Source of the DNA: Acheta domesticus
Taxonomy: Eukaryota > Arthropoda > Insecta > Orthoptera > Gryllidae
Direction: 5' to 3'
Length of the DNA stretch: 64,000 bases
Assembly (NCBI GenBank): GCA_031308135.1
Contig: JAHLJT010003656.1
Location: 75,876,698-75,940,697 of the forward strand
Numbering within the stretch: the first letter of the stretch is position 1; each line of letters starts with the position of its first letter. The translations under genes were made by a program, and so were the position numbers. Below are positions 11,131 through 22,572 of this stretch, piece by piece. A model generated the notes under the pieces. The model saw only the letters and a list, made by a program, of their open reading frames with translations. It was not told where the DNA came from and made no database searches.

Positions 11131-12208
11131 AAAGGTCGCAGGTAACACCTTCCGTACTTCGGTGTCGCAAAGCCGTGCGCAGAATTATCTGGGTCTCACC
11201 CGGTCGACACGTCGAACCCGGTCGAGACCTCTTTAATTGAGATTGAAAATGCAATGAATTGAAAATTCGAGATACTGAAAAATTCAGATTGTTGAACTCG
11301 TTTACGACGGTTACCAACACATAATCTTCTTGCATCCACACCCGGTTGTGTATGTGCGATATTTTAGGCCAAATTGAACAATACTACTTCGGAAAGTTAT
11401 GAATGATCCCTCTAATCTACGCATAAATGCAAAATAAGAATTCAGGTAAATAACTATAAGAGCTGGTTTTCATAGCACACACCTCGAATGATTGATGGAT
11501 TCAGTGAAAATAGTGTGTGCTACATTTGATACTTTCGGTTTTTCTTTCACTTCATGATCAAAAAATGAAGATATCGCCTTACACATGACTCTCACCCACG
11601 CCTCACGCAGAGCTGTTGCCGAAGCCATCTTATCCAATTCTGGTACGCACATGTTAGGCACATAATAACATTCTCTATCAATATGATGTAACATCAGTGA
11701 ATTACTTAGTCAAGAAAGACTAAGTCAATACGTAGACTTATGTCAAGACTGACATCATTCCATAGTTGAGAAAGACTAAGTAATCAAATGAAATCTGTAA
11801 AAGAAATAAAATCACGCGGGTAATACATATCCGATTGACTGGCCCATAAGAAAGTCTTGAACCTTCTTACTTGACATTTCACGAAAGCAAGAGAGTTAGA
11901 ACTACATTTCGATTGGAATTTGGCCTGAGGTTCTAGCCGTCTAATGGCAAGCGGATATACGAGTTTTATGAACATGTAGAAATGATCAGTGCAGTGAATT
12001 TTGTAGTCTGTTTACTGTAATCATTAGAATCGAAAACTCGCTACGAGATCGAAAAAGCCTTACATAGAGTTTCATTTAGACTGGATTAACAAGTTTCCTT
12101 GTGTCGAACTATTCCGGATCCGAAGAAACTGCCCGAACCCTAAAAACCTACACTGCGCATGCGCGTTCGCTGAACCTCCGGAATCGTCCCGCAAAAGGAA
12201 ACACGTGC
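11131..12208. other. AT-rich DNA, nothing identified
   Basis: No gene seen. Short direct words (GAAAGACTAAGT near 11714 and 11770) suggest small local duplications only. Confidence 0.45.
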
Positions 12209-12904
12209 AAAAGTGGCTCATGGCGTCAATTAATGTCACTGCAGTGCCTCTCTAGAAGCACAATGACTAGCTCAGTGTTGTCAAAGTCGATTCTACGAGC
12301 GGGAAATCGCCCATCCACGCAGCTCATTATACCGCCACCAGAGACAATGCCATCCCTATTGTAAAACTGTGGGGTTACTAATAGTTCCCTTTCCAGGCGG
12401 TAGTTGCGCAGAGAAGCTCGTGGCATGCTATAGTGCCACGACGCTTGCTACAGCCACCAGTAGAAGAACTTGACACCACTGACTAGCCAGATAGCTAGGT
12501 CGAATTCGGCAGCTGTCTGGAAGAGAATTCTAGCGGCCAGGTGCTCTAATTAGTAGTTTTCTTTCGTTTATCCGATAAACATCAGGCGAATGCCGCAGTA
12601 GTATTTTAACAAACAAGCCATGGAGCCTGTGCGGTCTTTCTTACCTCTTTTGTTTCTTATCCTCGCCCCTTACACTCCCATTCACTACACTACTGCATAT
12701 GTGGGGTGGCCAGTCGGGTGCTTTGAGCTTATTCTGACTGGGGCGGTGCCACACCTGTGAAAAGTACCTGGTTGAAGAAAATTCCCGCAAACCGACATAG
12801 GTCGGTGAAAATCATAGGCACATCCCGCGATAAAAAGCATGCACTACACATACGGAACGAATGACCTTAACAGTTGACGCGCTTGGAATCACGTATCAAT
12901 CAAT
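12209..12904 (+). mobile_element. SINE-1 copy C, split by a hAT-like MITE
   Basis: The head (GTGGCTCATGGCGTCAATTAATGTCACTGCAGT..) is at 12209-12264 and the body resumes at 12481 with TAGCTAGGTCGAATTCGG, then the central block (ATCAGGCGAATGCCGCAGTAG), and runs to a CGTATCAATCAATCAA tail near 12904. The B-box region is deleted or replaced. The interruption at 12273-12480 is a hAT-like MITE. This is the only copy besides E, F and G that reaches the tail. Confidence 0.8.
12273..12480 (+). mobile_element. hAT-like MITE, copy 1 (in SINE-1)
   Basis: Ends are CAGTGTTGTCAAAGTC and, reversed, AGTGGTGTCAAGTTC, matching the hAT terminal pattern (C/T)AGNGNTGNCAA. Flanks are GACTAGCT (12265-12272) and GACTAGCC (12481-12488), 7 of 8 bases matching, as expected for the 8-bp hAT duplication. 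About 208 bp, no transposase. The interior matches the reverse complement of the element at 45421-45663 over most of its length, so the two belong to one family. Confidence 0.8.
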
Positions 12905-13955
12905 CAAAAGGAAGTGTGTAAGTTGGGTCTTAGAATCGTGTTTTGAATTTTTTTTATGCAGAATATACTAAATCAGAATTTCTTGAATGCTATAACTGCA
13001 ATTCACAAGCAACTATTATGATCTTTTATTCATGAGCGATAATTTTTGACGGATTTAACAGAACATTTTAGTACAGAACCATTACGCAGAGAAACCAATT
13101 GCTGAAACAAGTAGTCGTTAGTTTAGTTGCATAACTTACAACCACCCCAACATCATACATACGGCGAAGTTTTAACTCACAAAACCCCCAGTTAGAACTT
13201 TGATTCAATATGCATTCTATCTGTCTCGAGCGCCAAAGGCGACAAAATAATGGATTTACAAGATTATAGTTATTAACTCAGCTAAAGAGTAAAACAGAGT
13301 TCATCTGCTTGAGTAATATATTTATCATTCGAGCGTGAAAACGCGATGCGCAGATAAAAGCAGTTCTGAGAACGTTTTTAACGGTCAGTGTTTCCACGTT
13401 ACCTACTTTCTAAAATAAATATTTTGTCTTTAATAAATTACATACATAGGTAGCGCATTAAAGTAGACTTTGCTACGACGCGGAAACTTCAATTTAACTA
13501 CACCAGAGCGATGATGGGCATTTCATCGCAATTGTTCTATAAAATGCTCCATGCCAAACGATTCTTCGATTAACATCGCCGTCATGACATTAAAACGTAA
13601 ATTGCCGAGGGAAGAGGGAAAGAGACAAGAGAGAGAGAGGGGGAGGAACATTTTGCGCTAGATCTCAAGTGCGTAGTTAGATGAGTAAAGAAATAAATAA
13701 TTAAACGGTAGCCTAGGAATGGCGAACCTCTTTCATACAATGCGCCAATATTTCCTCACATGAAAGTGCTATTCACTTCGTAAATCTCTTCTATCTTCTT
13801 ATGATCAAGGTTCGGGTTGTAAAATAGAGATGTAGATACGATGTGATTTGAAAAAGAGAAAGGGTAATTCAACCACGCAACTAAATTAATTATGCATTCC
13901 AGTCCAAAAATATCATTAAAGCGAAAAATAGTATACGCACCGAGAGAAAGAGACA
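12905..13955. other. AT-rich DNA, nothing identified
   Basis: No open frame with a recognisable domain and no clear repeat, apart from a short GAGAGAGAG tract near 13630. Confidence 0.5.
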
Positions 13956-14145
13956 ATTGTACAGAGAGAAAGAGACAGGTACAGAGAGAAAGAGACAGAT
14001 GTACAAAGAGAAAGAGACAGATGTACAGAGAGAGAGAGAAAGATATACAGAGAGAGAATTATATGTAGAGATAAATATGTACAGAGAGAAGGATGTACAG
14101 AGAGAGAGAAAGAGAGATGGACAGAGAGAGAGAGAGAGAGAGAGC
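13950..14145. repeat. Purine-rich AGAGAGAAAGAGACAG repeat
   Basis: About 190 bp of AGAGAGAAAGAGACAGATGTAC-type units decaying into (AG)n near 14120-14145. Overlapping frames rich in Glu/Arg/Lys (plus) and Ser/Leu/Phe (minus) are artefacts. Confidence 0.9.
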
Positions 14146-14290
14146 AACGAAAACGAGATGATGTTGGAAATTAGAATCGTCTGTTCTCATTGCTGGCCAG
14201 GATACAAAGTATCGCTTGTAATCATGCAATGTGTCACTTTTGGCACATGTACCACCAGTTTGACTACCCCCTTTTAATCTCAGTTTAGTA

Positions 14291-15025
14291 TATTCCTAGC
14301 GGGGGCTGGAATCCCATACTCGATCTTGTTCTATAAGGGGGAAAAGTCCCCGGGGTGGGACCCTGGGCGTTAGCCTTTATCCTCACCCTCCGCCGACGCA
14401 CAAGGACGCCGACAGGCTGGTAACCGAAGCCGGCCGGTACCCAGTTAGCCCTCACGGTAACCTTCCCATACATTGTCTGGGTAATGGGCAGCCCTGCCAG
14501 CTCAGAGCTCCTAGCTATCCCGGCTAGTACCGGAGTCAATATCATCGTATGACAACGCGCCACTCACACGCCCCGGGACATCAAGTCCCTCCTCTTTGCC
14601 CAAAGTATTAGGCCACTGCCACGACGAAGCCAAGAGCCCACCCGAATGGGGGCCACCCGAACTAAAGTTCGGGCAGCTCGGGGCCCCCATCCCGTCCCCC
14701 ACTGCCTACACCTTTAGGCTACCGACCTGGGTGGAGCTGTAACCAAGGCCACCTGACGGTAGGTAATTTCCCGGCGGACTTGTATGTGTGGATTCCAGAG
14801 TACCCCGAGAGGTCTCTTACATCCGATCCTGTCTTAAGGTCCACGCGCCAGGGGCCCAACTGGTGGGTTGCCGGATTGAAGCAACAACAAGGAGCTTAGC
14901 GTTGTTGTCTACTCACTGTCTCCTTGAGACTAACGGCGTATGCACCGTGAAACTCAGAGTCCGGTGTCAACAACTCTTCACCAGAGATCATGCCCACCTA
15001 CGTGGTCACGATCCCCTCTGTAGGG
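14291..15025. mobile_element. Unclassified 735-bp GC-rich insertion with 15-bp target duplication
   Basis: AATCTCAGTTTAGTA occurs exactly at 14276-14290 and again at 15026-15040, bracketing 735 bp of GC-rich DNA in an AT-rich setting. The ends are not inverted repeats, there is no poly-A or simple tail, and there is no B box, so it does not look like a classic SINE, LTR or cut-and-paste element. A 15-bp duplication of variable-length type suggests target-primed retrotransposition. It holds a hairpin CCCGAACT AA AGTTCGGG near 14657-14674 and two overlapping minus-strand frames of 92 and 63 residues without recognised domains. It could be a truncated 5' or 3' piece of a LINE, or a non-autonomous element. 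Confidence 0.75.
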
Positions 15026-15330
15026 AATCTCAGTTTAGTAATTGAAGTATGAATATAGCTCTCTTTCGGGTTTTGCCTAATATCAAATACATGTATTTCC
15101 CCCAATAGAAGGTATGCATCGCCGCATGGTCTCTGTCAGTATGTCGCTAATGGGTTTTATAGTAGAGGAATCCTAGGGTGCGCAGGTGACACAATAGTGT
15201 TTCGGTTTGCCAATAGGCTAATCTACAGAGGAGATGATTGACTTACCGACACATCGAATAATTTATCGATCGCCAGATTAATGTCATTTATAGACCGACT
15301 AATTAATTCACTTTACCGAGCGGATAGATG

Positions 15331-15706
15331 ATTCACCCACAGACATTTTAATTCGCCCACAAACATTTTGATTCGTCCAGAGACATTTTGATTCGCCCAC
15401 AGACATTTTCATTCGCTCACAGACATTTTGATTCGCCCACAGACATTTTGATTCGCCCACAGACATTTTGATTCGCCCACAGACATTTTGATTCGCCCAC
15501 AGACATTTTGATTCGCCCACGGACATTTTGATTCGCCCACAGACATTTTGATTCGCCCACAGACATTTTGATTCGCCCACAGACATTTTGATTCGCCCAC
15601 AGACATTTTGATTCGCCCACAGACATTTTGATTCGCCCACAGACATTTTGATTCGCTCACAGACTATTTGATTAACCCACAGACTGTTTGATTAATCCAC
15701 AGACTG
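15331..15706. repeat. 20-bp minisatellite, about 19 units
   Basis: Unit ACATTTTGATTCGCCCACAG repeats without spacers; the centre (about 15421-15650) is near-perfect and both edges are degenerate, as is typical of slippage arrays. Because 20 is not a multiple of three, a 20-residue peptide repeat appears in all three minus frames and none meets a stop. It is not a CRISPR array since there are no unique spacers. Confidence 0.95.
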
Positions 15707-15989
15707 ATTTACTCCGAGATGATTGATTTCTGTCAGACTGATTCAGCGACACTGCTTTACCAACAGTCTGATTGGGTGGTTCTGATACACCGACACGCTT
15801 CTTAAGATACGCTCATTCGAATATGATGACATTCTGTGATTTTTATATCAATTACACAGTTCTGAAGGTATACAGCATTAGGATAATAAATATATGTATT
15901 TATTATAATAAATAATAAATACTCTAAAAATTAATCAGCTTGAATGAAAAAAAAACAACTAATTTTGTCCCCTAGAACCCCACCACTGC

Positions 15990-16360
15990 CCACTGTGCGG
16001 TGCCCTGCTCCTTGACCCGACCTCAGAGCCGCGTCCGGCCACGATCGCGCGGCGCGGCGCTGCACCCGCCCTCCAATTTACATCTCATCGACGGCGGCGC
16101 GACCGCGCCACAGCACACAGCGCCCCGCGCCGCGCCGCCCCGCGCCACGCCGCGTCATCACCTCAGACCTGTCATTAAAGACGGGCGGACGTTCTTTGAA
16201 ATGAGGGGAAATTCCTTCCCTCGACTCTCTGTCTCTCCGGCGGTGCGGCAGCGACGTGTGACATTATTGCTCGAACAGCAGCGTCAGTCTGCTGAGGCAG
16301 CACGTGTCGGAAAATATTCCACACGTACGCCGGTAGAAAGGTGGAGACGGGGGTAGGGTG
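15990..16360. other. CpG-rich island
   Basis: GC- and CpG-rich, with GCGCGGCGCGGCGC and CGCCGCGCCGCCCCGCG words between 16040 and 16160. Flanks are AT-rich. The 118-residue plus frame starting at 16000 has no recognised domain. Confidence 0.4.
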
Positions 16361-18046
16361 TAATGCGGATTACGAAAGGAATGAAGTGAAAGAAGTGATG
16401 CTGAGGTTAGCAATGAATTAGTCAGTTATCACTGGTGATCAAAATCATTTTATGTGCCCTATGAAGTTAGCTCTAGGGTTTTGAAAAGTGGATGTTTACT
16501 TCTTTATGACTTCCCTTCATCTGACGCATGTGGTGGTTTGCTGTTTCTTTCCTCAGAAGGATGGTGGAGAGATAGAGATGGAGTAAATAAGTAAATAAGC
16601 AAATAAGGAAATAAATAAATAAGTGAATAAATAAATAAGCAAATAAATAACATTGAATCTCTTGCGACTACTAGGCCGCAAAATTATCCAAGAATGAATA
16701 CTTCTCTTCTCCCAAGAGCAATGCAGCACATGCAATGATGCATTCCCCGCCTGTCACCCTATACCGCCTCTCAACCTTACGCATTGTAAGGTTGTAAGGT
16801 AGCATCTCTTGCCGGAAGCACCGCGGGCCGCCTGTGCCCTGCCCAGCACATTGCGTCGCGCATCCTGCTGCAGCCGAGCGCCCTCTTCTTTTAATTTTCT
16901 CACTGGCCACCGCTCTGATAACTAATGGAGATCCAACACCACATACTTTCTCTCATTAGTAACATTTCATATTTTCGAAAATTCAGAGAGTGGAACGAAA
17001 ATGAGACCCGCTCCATTTTTTAAGTGTCCTTTAATCAGTTCATGAAAAAAATTAAAGGGAGACATATTTGAGAAAATGTTTTTTTGTAAATAGCTGTAAC
17101 TTTAAGCTAAAATTACGAGGAAAGTAAGTTTTTTCCAAAACTCTAATCCCCTTATTTAAAGATCTAATTTTTTAATCAAATTTAATTAAGAAAAAATCTA
17201 ATACCGTCAAATTGTACTCTTGTAACGTTATTTTTTTGCAATTTACGAAAATACAGAATGTTTCGAAAAGTGACAACCACAATTTTATTTACCATTCTTT
17301 CATGAATGCGAGAAGACAATTTGGAGGTGTCAAAAATTAATTATTTACAAACTGCCTATATTTCAAGTAAAATTACGTAAAAATTATTCACATTTTCGAA
17401 AAGCTTTGCATGACCACTTCAAGATCCATCTTTGAACAACAGATTTTATGAAGAAAAAAGTATCCATCCTAAATAAAGTAGATGTGGGGAAAACGCCGAA
17501 AACATTTTGAAATTTAGCGATGTTTGAAAAATCAGACCTTGCCAAAAAAGAAACCCGCGCAATTCAAGTACGAAGTTTAATAATGAAATTGGAGATACTT
17601 CACTTTCTCGTATACGCACGTACAGAAGGAGTAATATACGTAGTAAAGAGAAAGTTATGTAATGCTGCGGAAAATCGATTTCGAGATTTCAACAGAAATA
17701 CGTGTTTTGGGATTCCCTCATATCCAAAAAGTGTTTTTATTTTAAATGTTAGTCCGCCAGTCCGTCCATTTTTAGCGATTTTTTCAACACTATTATTTCT
17801 GAGATAAAGGTCTTCAAATAACTTTTAAAGAAGCTTTTCGAAAACTCACAAATGTTCTGTAAAAATGAGCTTCAAATATTGAATTTATAATGACGCTTAA
17901 ACGCAATTTTGTTAAAAATGGCTCCAAATATTTCAATGAAAATTGAGATTTAGGACGAGATTTTACCCTTCTATTTGAGGCGGCGATAGATGGCCGCTGT
18001 AAAGAGCACATGGCAAGTCCGTGTGTTATTCTGTAGCACCACTGGT
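16361..18046. other. AT-rich DNA with (AAAT)n tract
   Basis: An AAATAAATA-type tract lies at about 16583-16650. From 16980 to 18046 the DNA is rich in TTCGAAAA and AATTTT words and may be the upstream part of the dispersed repeat called at 18047. No gene is seen; the 95-residue frame at 17520-17807 has no recognised domain. Confidence 0.4.
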
Positions 18047-18260
18047 TTGAAAATGTTCAAGTTTCATGTAAAGTACCGCTAAAATGGGAATGTCTATTTC
18101 AAACTGGCAAGACCTTGATTTCCATAACATCGATATGGGATTATCGATTTTGGACAAAAGCTATTGAACGGTTTAGGCTCTAGCGTTGATCACAGAAAGA
18201 CGGTCATTTTGTCGTCAATCGATCTTTCGGTATCAAGGACCTACAAAACATATATTTGAG
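18047..18260 (+). repeat. Dispersed repeat, copy 1 (partner at 60160)
   Basis: Shares a collinear series of words with 60160-60390, both on plus: TTCATGTAAAGTACC / TTCATGTTAAGTACC, a TTATCGATTTTGGA / ATATCAATTTTGGA word, GAACGGTTTAGSCT, TAGCGTYGWTCACAGA, and TTTCGGTATCAAGGACC / TTTCGATATCAAAGACC. This order over ~215 bp indicates a common interspersed element, of unknown class. Homology may extend further left. Confidence 0.7.
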
Positions 18261-18861
18261 TTACCCAACATGTTTGAGGAGGTTATTTAGTGTAGAAACA
18301 AGATTTACCCACTTTTTGTTTATGAGGGGCAAGCAATAACAGTTTTACTCTAAAAAATTCGCTGATTTCCGATGCATACCTATCTAACAATACATACAAT
18401 ACTTTACGATGTATTATAATTCTTTCTCTTCTTACGAAGCAAGGTGAGAAAGTTAAAAGGCAGCCGGGTGAGCTCCGATGAGAGGGCGGCGGGATCAGAG
18501 GATCAAAGGCTGCCATTGACCGCCGCGAACACTTGCGGCGGAAGAAGGGACGGAAGTTTCACACGTAGGCGCCTCAAGAAAATCTGGCATTAGCCTATAG
18601 TGAAACTATTTCACTTAAAGAACGACTTCCCACTGCACTAATGTAAGAAAAAATGTTCCATTAATACGACCAATCATTCCAATAATAATTATACTAATAC
18701 GATTACTACTAGTATCACTAGTGGAATAAAGTTGTAAAAAATAAAATAAATATTAAAAATGTATCTGAGGTTATAAAAAATATTTACACAAAAAGAAACG
18801 GATTAAATGATTGAACAAAATTACAAATACTTTTTCTTTATGTACAGTCGTGTCAGACTGT

Positions 18862-18916
18862 GCAGTGGACAACAGTGTGTGCACTGGCGACAGACAACAG
18901 TGTGTGCACTGGCGAG
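18862..18916. repeat. Short tandem duplication (~25-bp unit)
   Basis: GACAACAGTGTGTGCACTGGCGA occurs twice in tandem. Identity is complete over more than 20 bases, so it is probably recent slippage. Confidence 0.85.
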
Positions 18917-19056
18917 CTGAAAATACTCGTCATCTGACGAGTCTTCGATTTCCACAGAGAAACTGAAGTGGCAACGAAAAAAAAACTCGTCTGACCACGA
19001 AACAAAATCCGCCGCAAATTATACTGTGATTTATTTACAGCTGGCTCTGACAGGTC

Positions 19057-19160
19057 ATCAGCTGTTACGGTGTTATCAAATCGGAAGCTTACACGTCACT
19101 ACAGTGACCTCACTATGGTGACGTTGAACCTTTCGATTGGATGACACCGTATTAGCTGAT
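19057..19160. repeat. 104-nt imperfect hairpin (43-bp arms, 18-nt loop)
   Basis: The left arm 19057-19099 and the reverse complement of 19118-19160 match at about 35 of 43 positions with no gap; some of the mismatches would be G:U pairs in RNA. Outer ends are ATCAGCTG / AGCTGAT and inner ends ACGTCAC / GTGACGT. The shape fits either a palindromic MITE or a pre-miRNA-like stem. A related word (ACCGTAATAGCTCATGACACC) lies just downstream, which favours transposon debris. Confidence 0.8.
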
Positions 19161-19381
19161 TTACTACTTACCGTAATAGCTCATGACACCGTAATGTTTC
19201 TGGAGTGTTTCTATGCTTCCATAATGCAAATGTTTGCCTAGAAATCATTTTTTCAAACCAAATTTTGAGTGCTCATTGCGGCCTAACCATTCGGAATATT
19301 CACATATTTTATTAGACACAAGAGGCTAAGAAAAGTCTTAAGAGCTTATTTTCGAAGTTTCGACGTTTCCTCCCCGGACAC

Positions 19382-19470
19382 CTGTATGTGTGTGTGTATA
19401 TATATATGCGTGCAATGTATGCATGTGTGTATAGGCGTGTGTGTGTGTGTCAGAGAGAGAGAGAGAGACC
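19382..19470. repeat. Compound (TG)n/(TA)n/(AG)n microsatellite
   Basis: TGTGTGTGTGTATATATATA, then TGTGTGTGTG, then AGAGAGAGAGAGAG. No gene function is implied. Confidence 0.95.
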
Positions 19471-21423
19471 GACAGGCAGAGAGGGATAGGGAGGGAGGAA
19501 GGGAGAAAGAAGATGTGCTCACCCTAATGGCATGACCATGAGCCGCCACTGTGTGAGAGGCAGCTCTAAATAAATCCAAATCCAAATGCTGCAATTCCGC
19601 TGCTAAGAAGCTGGCCTGCCGCGCAGGTCTGAACGTGCTAATAAGCCAGTGAGACGCGAAACGTCTGCCGCAAACTTCTCAAGTAGGCTGCGTATTTTCC
19701 TGTCACTCGCGTAGATTGCAAAATTTTCGCGCCGGTTTGCGGGCATCCCGCGCGTTCGAGTGAGTCAGTATTTAGTGTCCCGAGCACGGTGTAAGATGTA
19801 GAGGTGTGAGCTTGTTTGAGGCCAGTTCTCACAGTTCTCGCATATAAGCGCTGTGGTCTTTGGGTCTAATTTGGGCAAGGTCGTGATTGGTCGTAATCCA
19901 TTCGACAACTCTGTGGCCAGCTGATTTCTAATTTCAAGTCAGAATTTGTCGTTTCGTGGTGGAATTGGTAAAGTTTAGAGCGAACAGTTACGAAAATAGG
20001 GAGGAAAGGTTTTTGTACAACTGTTTAAGAGCCACAGTTTAAAATGTCATCTTAACATCTATATCAGACACTGTGAACCAAACCGATCGTGCGCACCGTA
20101 CGGACAAGCGAAGAACTAACCTCAAACTGGCTTCAGAAAATTTGCCCAAAGGCGGCTAGTTGACACACCTTTATATCTTCCCCTGTGGTCCCGGGCGGTG
20201 TCTCCGGGTCCTGCGCCACATCCTGCCCGTTGCCTTCCGGACGCGCCGTAAGCCTCAGGTCAACCACCCCCTCTTCATCTCAGGCATCACGCATAACCCG
20301 CCTACCGATGCGCCTATCTCACTTCGTAAATGCAGCATGCGCCTCCGTCGCACCATTGAGAATCTGTGCTCCGGATGCAGTGGAACCAACATTTATCAGT
20401 GATTTGAGAAATGCTTTCCCAATATCGCCTTCTGTATAAAATAAAACATTACTGCTTAAAGTTATGCGATATAGTTTACCAGCCCACGTTAAATTAAGAA
20501 TGAAGGCTACCCAAATAGTTACATTCTCCCTCTCCTCTTGCTTATTCTCTCTTCCCTCCTTGCGTCCAGCACCTGCTACAACAAAACACGCGCACTTGTT
20601 TTCTTCCAACCGTAGGCGTATCTACAGGATGGCAGATATAGGCACCACTCACGAGAGGTGCTATTTGGAGTTAACACGCTAAAACAAATAACAACAACCC
20701 TAATTTGAAGTATCTTGACAGGGGCGTAAGTTCCATGCTTGCCGTGGTCGCCTGAATACCTAGATACGCCTCTGCTTCCAACTAACACTTTTGCAGATTT
20801 GTTTAATCTGCTTCCTTGTGATCACTAGCGTTACCCTTTTGTGCGCAAGAAGCGAAATTACGAGTTACTATAGACCCGCAAACAACTACAAAAACTACCA
20901 TCTTTGAAAATCAATAGAGCCGCACCCCATTATCCAAATTAGTATTGGTTTTCAACACTGGCCTCATTATCTCGTTCTTTCGTAGAAGATCTACGAATCG
21001 GATGCCGGAGTAAAATATTTAATTCCGTGTTTCACAGGTCAATCTATGTATGTTTCATAGGTCAAGGGATGTATGTGCTGCTATGAGAAACCTGACTGAA
21101 AACAATGAATGTCTGCCCATGCCTCAATTCCGTAATCTTGTGGTCCGTTTACTGAGAAAATATTCCATGACCTAGCACTACGGTTTTCTAGGTATAATTA
21201 AACTTTGATGCATGCCCAATGACGTATCGAACTAACAGAAAATGGAAGTGCTTCCAATTATCCGTCCGCATGGCGCTATGGCGGCAGCATTCAACCCTAG
21301 CGGCCCTGGCCTGCATTACGATTTCGCCTCCTGCGCCGGCCAGTAGGAAGGTACCGCGACGGTTTTCGCCTCGTCAGCCTGCAATGTAAAGCACTCACCA
21401 CTTGGCCAGGAGGCAGTCGATTG
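19471..21423. other. Unassigned DNA
   Basis: Mixed-composition DNA. A GC-rich segment at about 20180-20330 and another at 21270-21360 carry no recognisable domain in any frame. They may be old element fragments. Confidence 0.4.
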
Positions 21424-21520
21424 ACAGAGATCACCGCCACCTCCGCGATAAAAAAAACCAACAAACATGCACACTTACGGAACTATCATAGCGCTTGATG
21501 CGCCCGGGAATCAAGCAAGG
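21424..21520 (+). mobile_element. SINE-1 copy D (3'-end fragment)
   Basis: AGATCACCGCCACCTCCGCGATAAAAA followed by ACACTTACGGAACT and a final CGGGAATCAAGCAA matches the last ~95 bp of SINE-1 copies E and F. The rest of the element is absent or unrecognisable. Confidence 0.6.
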
Positions 21521-21644
21521 TGACGATACAAACAAGTAGAGCAGAAGACAAACCATCGGGCGTTGAGTGCATTGGTTTTAAACAACTCTCTACTGAAGTT
21601 CACTGTTTTGCCGCAACACTTTCATGGCGCGATGTATCTCCCCT

Positions 21645-22406
21645 CCGCGGCGTAGCGTGGGTGTCAGCCGCACGGGGCGGAGGAAAATTTCGCCGCCCCC
21701 TTGTTTAGGTATTTCAATTCAATGAAACTAAAATATACAAGTTTGAACAACGTAACAGAAAGTAAATCATATAATTACATAAAAAAAGTAAATAAAAATA
21801 TTTAATTCATAGACGAATGTATACGTACAAAAACAATATAATTTTTCAACAAAGTCCAATACTTGAACAATAACTACACGTATTTATGAGCACTAAAATT
21901 ACAGTTTGGAAAGCGCATGAAATTAATGTGAATAGGACGACTGACTTGTAGGGATGATCAATGAAAGTTCCATCAACGAAACTTTCTTTGAATTGTCAAA
22001 GCATCTCTAATGGACTTCTCCGAAGGGACTTCTCCGTACTGTAATCTTATTTGTTATTATAAAATATAACACTATTCTTTGTATGATGGAAGTCATTCTC
22101 GCCGAATATTAGTCACAAACAATCCAAGCACAAAGTAAAATACTAGGTATCCGTAAAAGTCAGTTCAGTGTGTTGTGTTGAGTACAGGTGTTGCCAGTCG
22201 TTGCAATGAGCAAGATGTCATTATTATACTGCATTCGCTTAAAGAAGTTGACACAGAATAAGTAATGAAAGATTCCGTGCTCGTTTCAATCTGTCCGAAT
22301 CCAACTGAAATGGTTCAAATTCTTACAATACAAGATAATATTTTTAATTATTTTGAAATTTTGCCGCTGCCTCCAAAAATTGTCGCCCCACTACGCTACG
22401 CCACTG
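21645..22406. mobile_element. Decayed hAT-like DNA element (~760 bp)
   Basis: The left end reads CCGCGGCGTAGCGTGGGTG and the right end, reversed, reads CAGTGGCGTAGCGTAGTGG, followed in both by GGGGCG and an AAAATT / AATTTT word. These look like terminal inverted repeats. The flanks TCTCCCCT (21637-21644) and CCTCTCCT (22407-22414) agree at 6 of 8, compatible with an old 8-bp duplication. The interior is AT-rich with no transposase. Class is inferred from the CAGTGGCGTAG end, which I recall from hAT-type elements. Confidence 0.55.
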
Positions 22407-22572
22407 CCTCTCCTGTGCAGTTTGTGAACGTACCTCGCGTTCCAATTGCGTCCATCTTTCGAGTTGCCGTTCCCGCATATCGCAATTGCGGGTAACATAG
22501 GAAGTTCATGAGGATGGCAATGATTTCTCTACTGCTGATTTGCCTTTATTTATTTCGGGAATTCGAATTTGG

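Noticed and set aside
10502..11240. Several 120-209-residue frames as genes
   Set aside because: All arise from the 15-bp minisatellite, whose length is a multiple of three.
15331..15706. CRISPR array
   Set aside because: The 20-bp units are directly adjacent with no unique spacers, there are no cas genes, and the context is eukaryotic.
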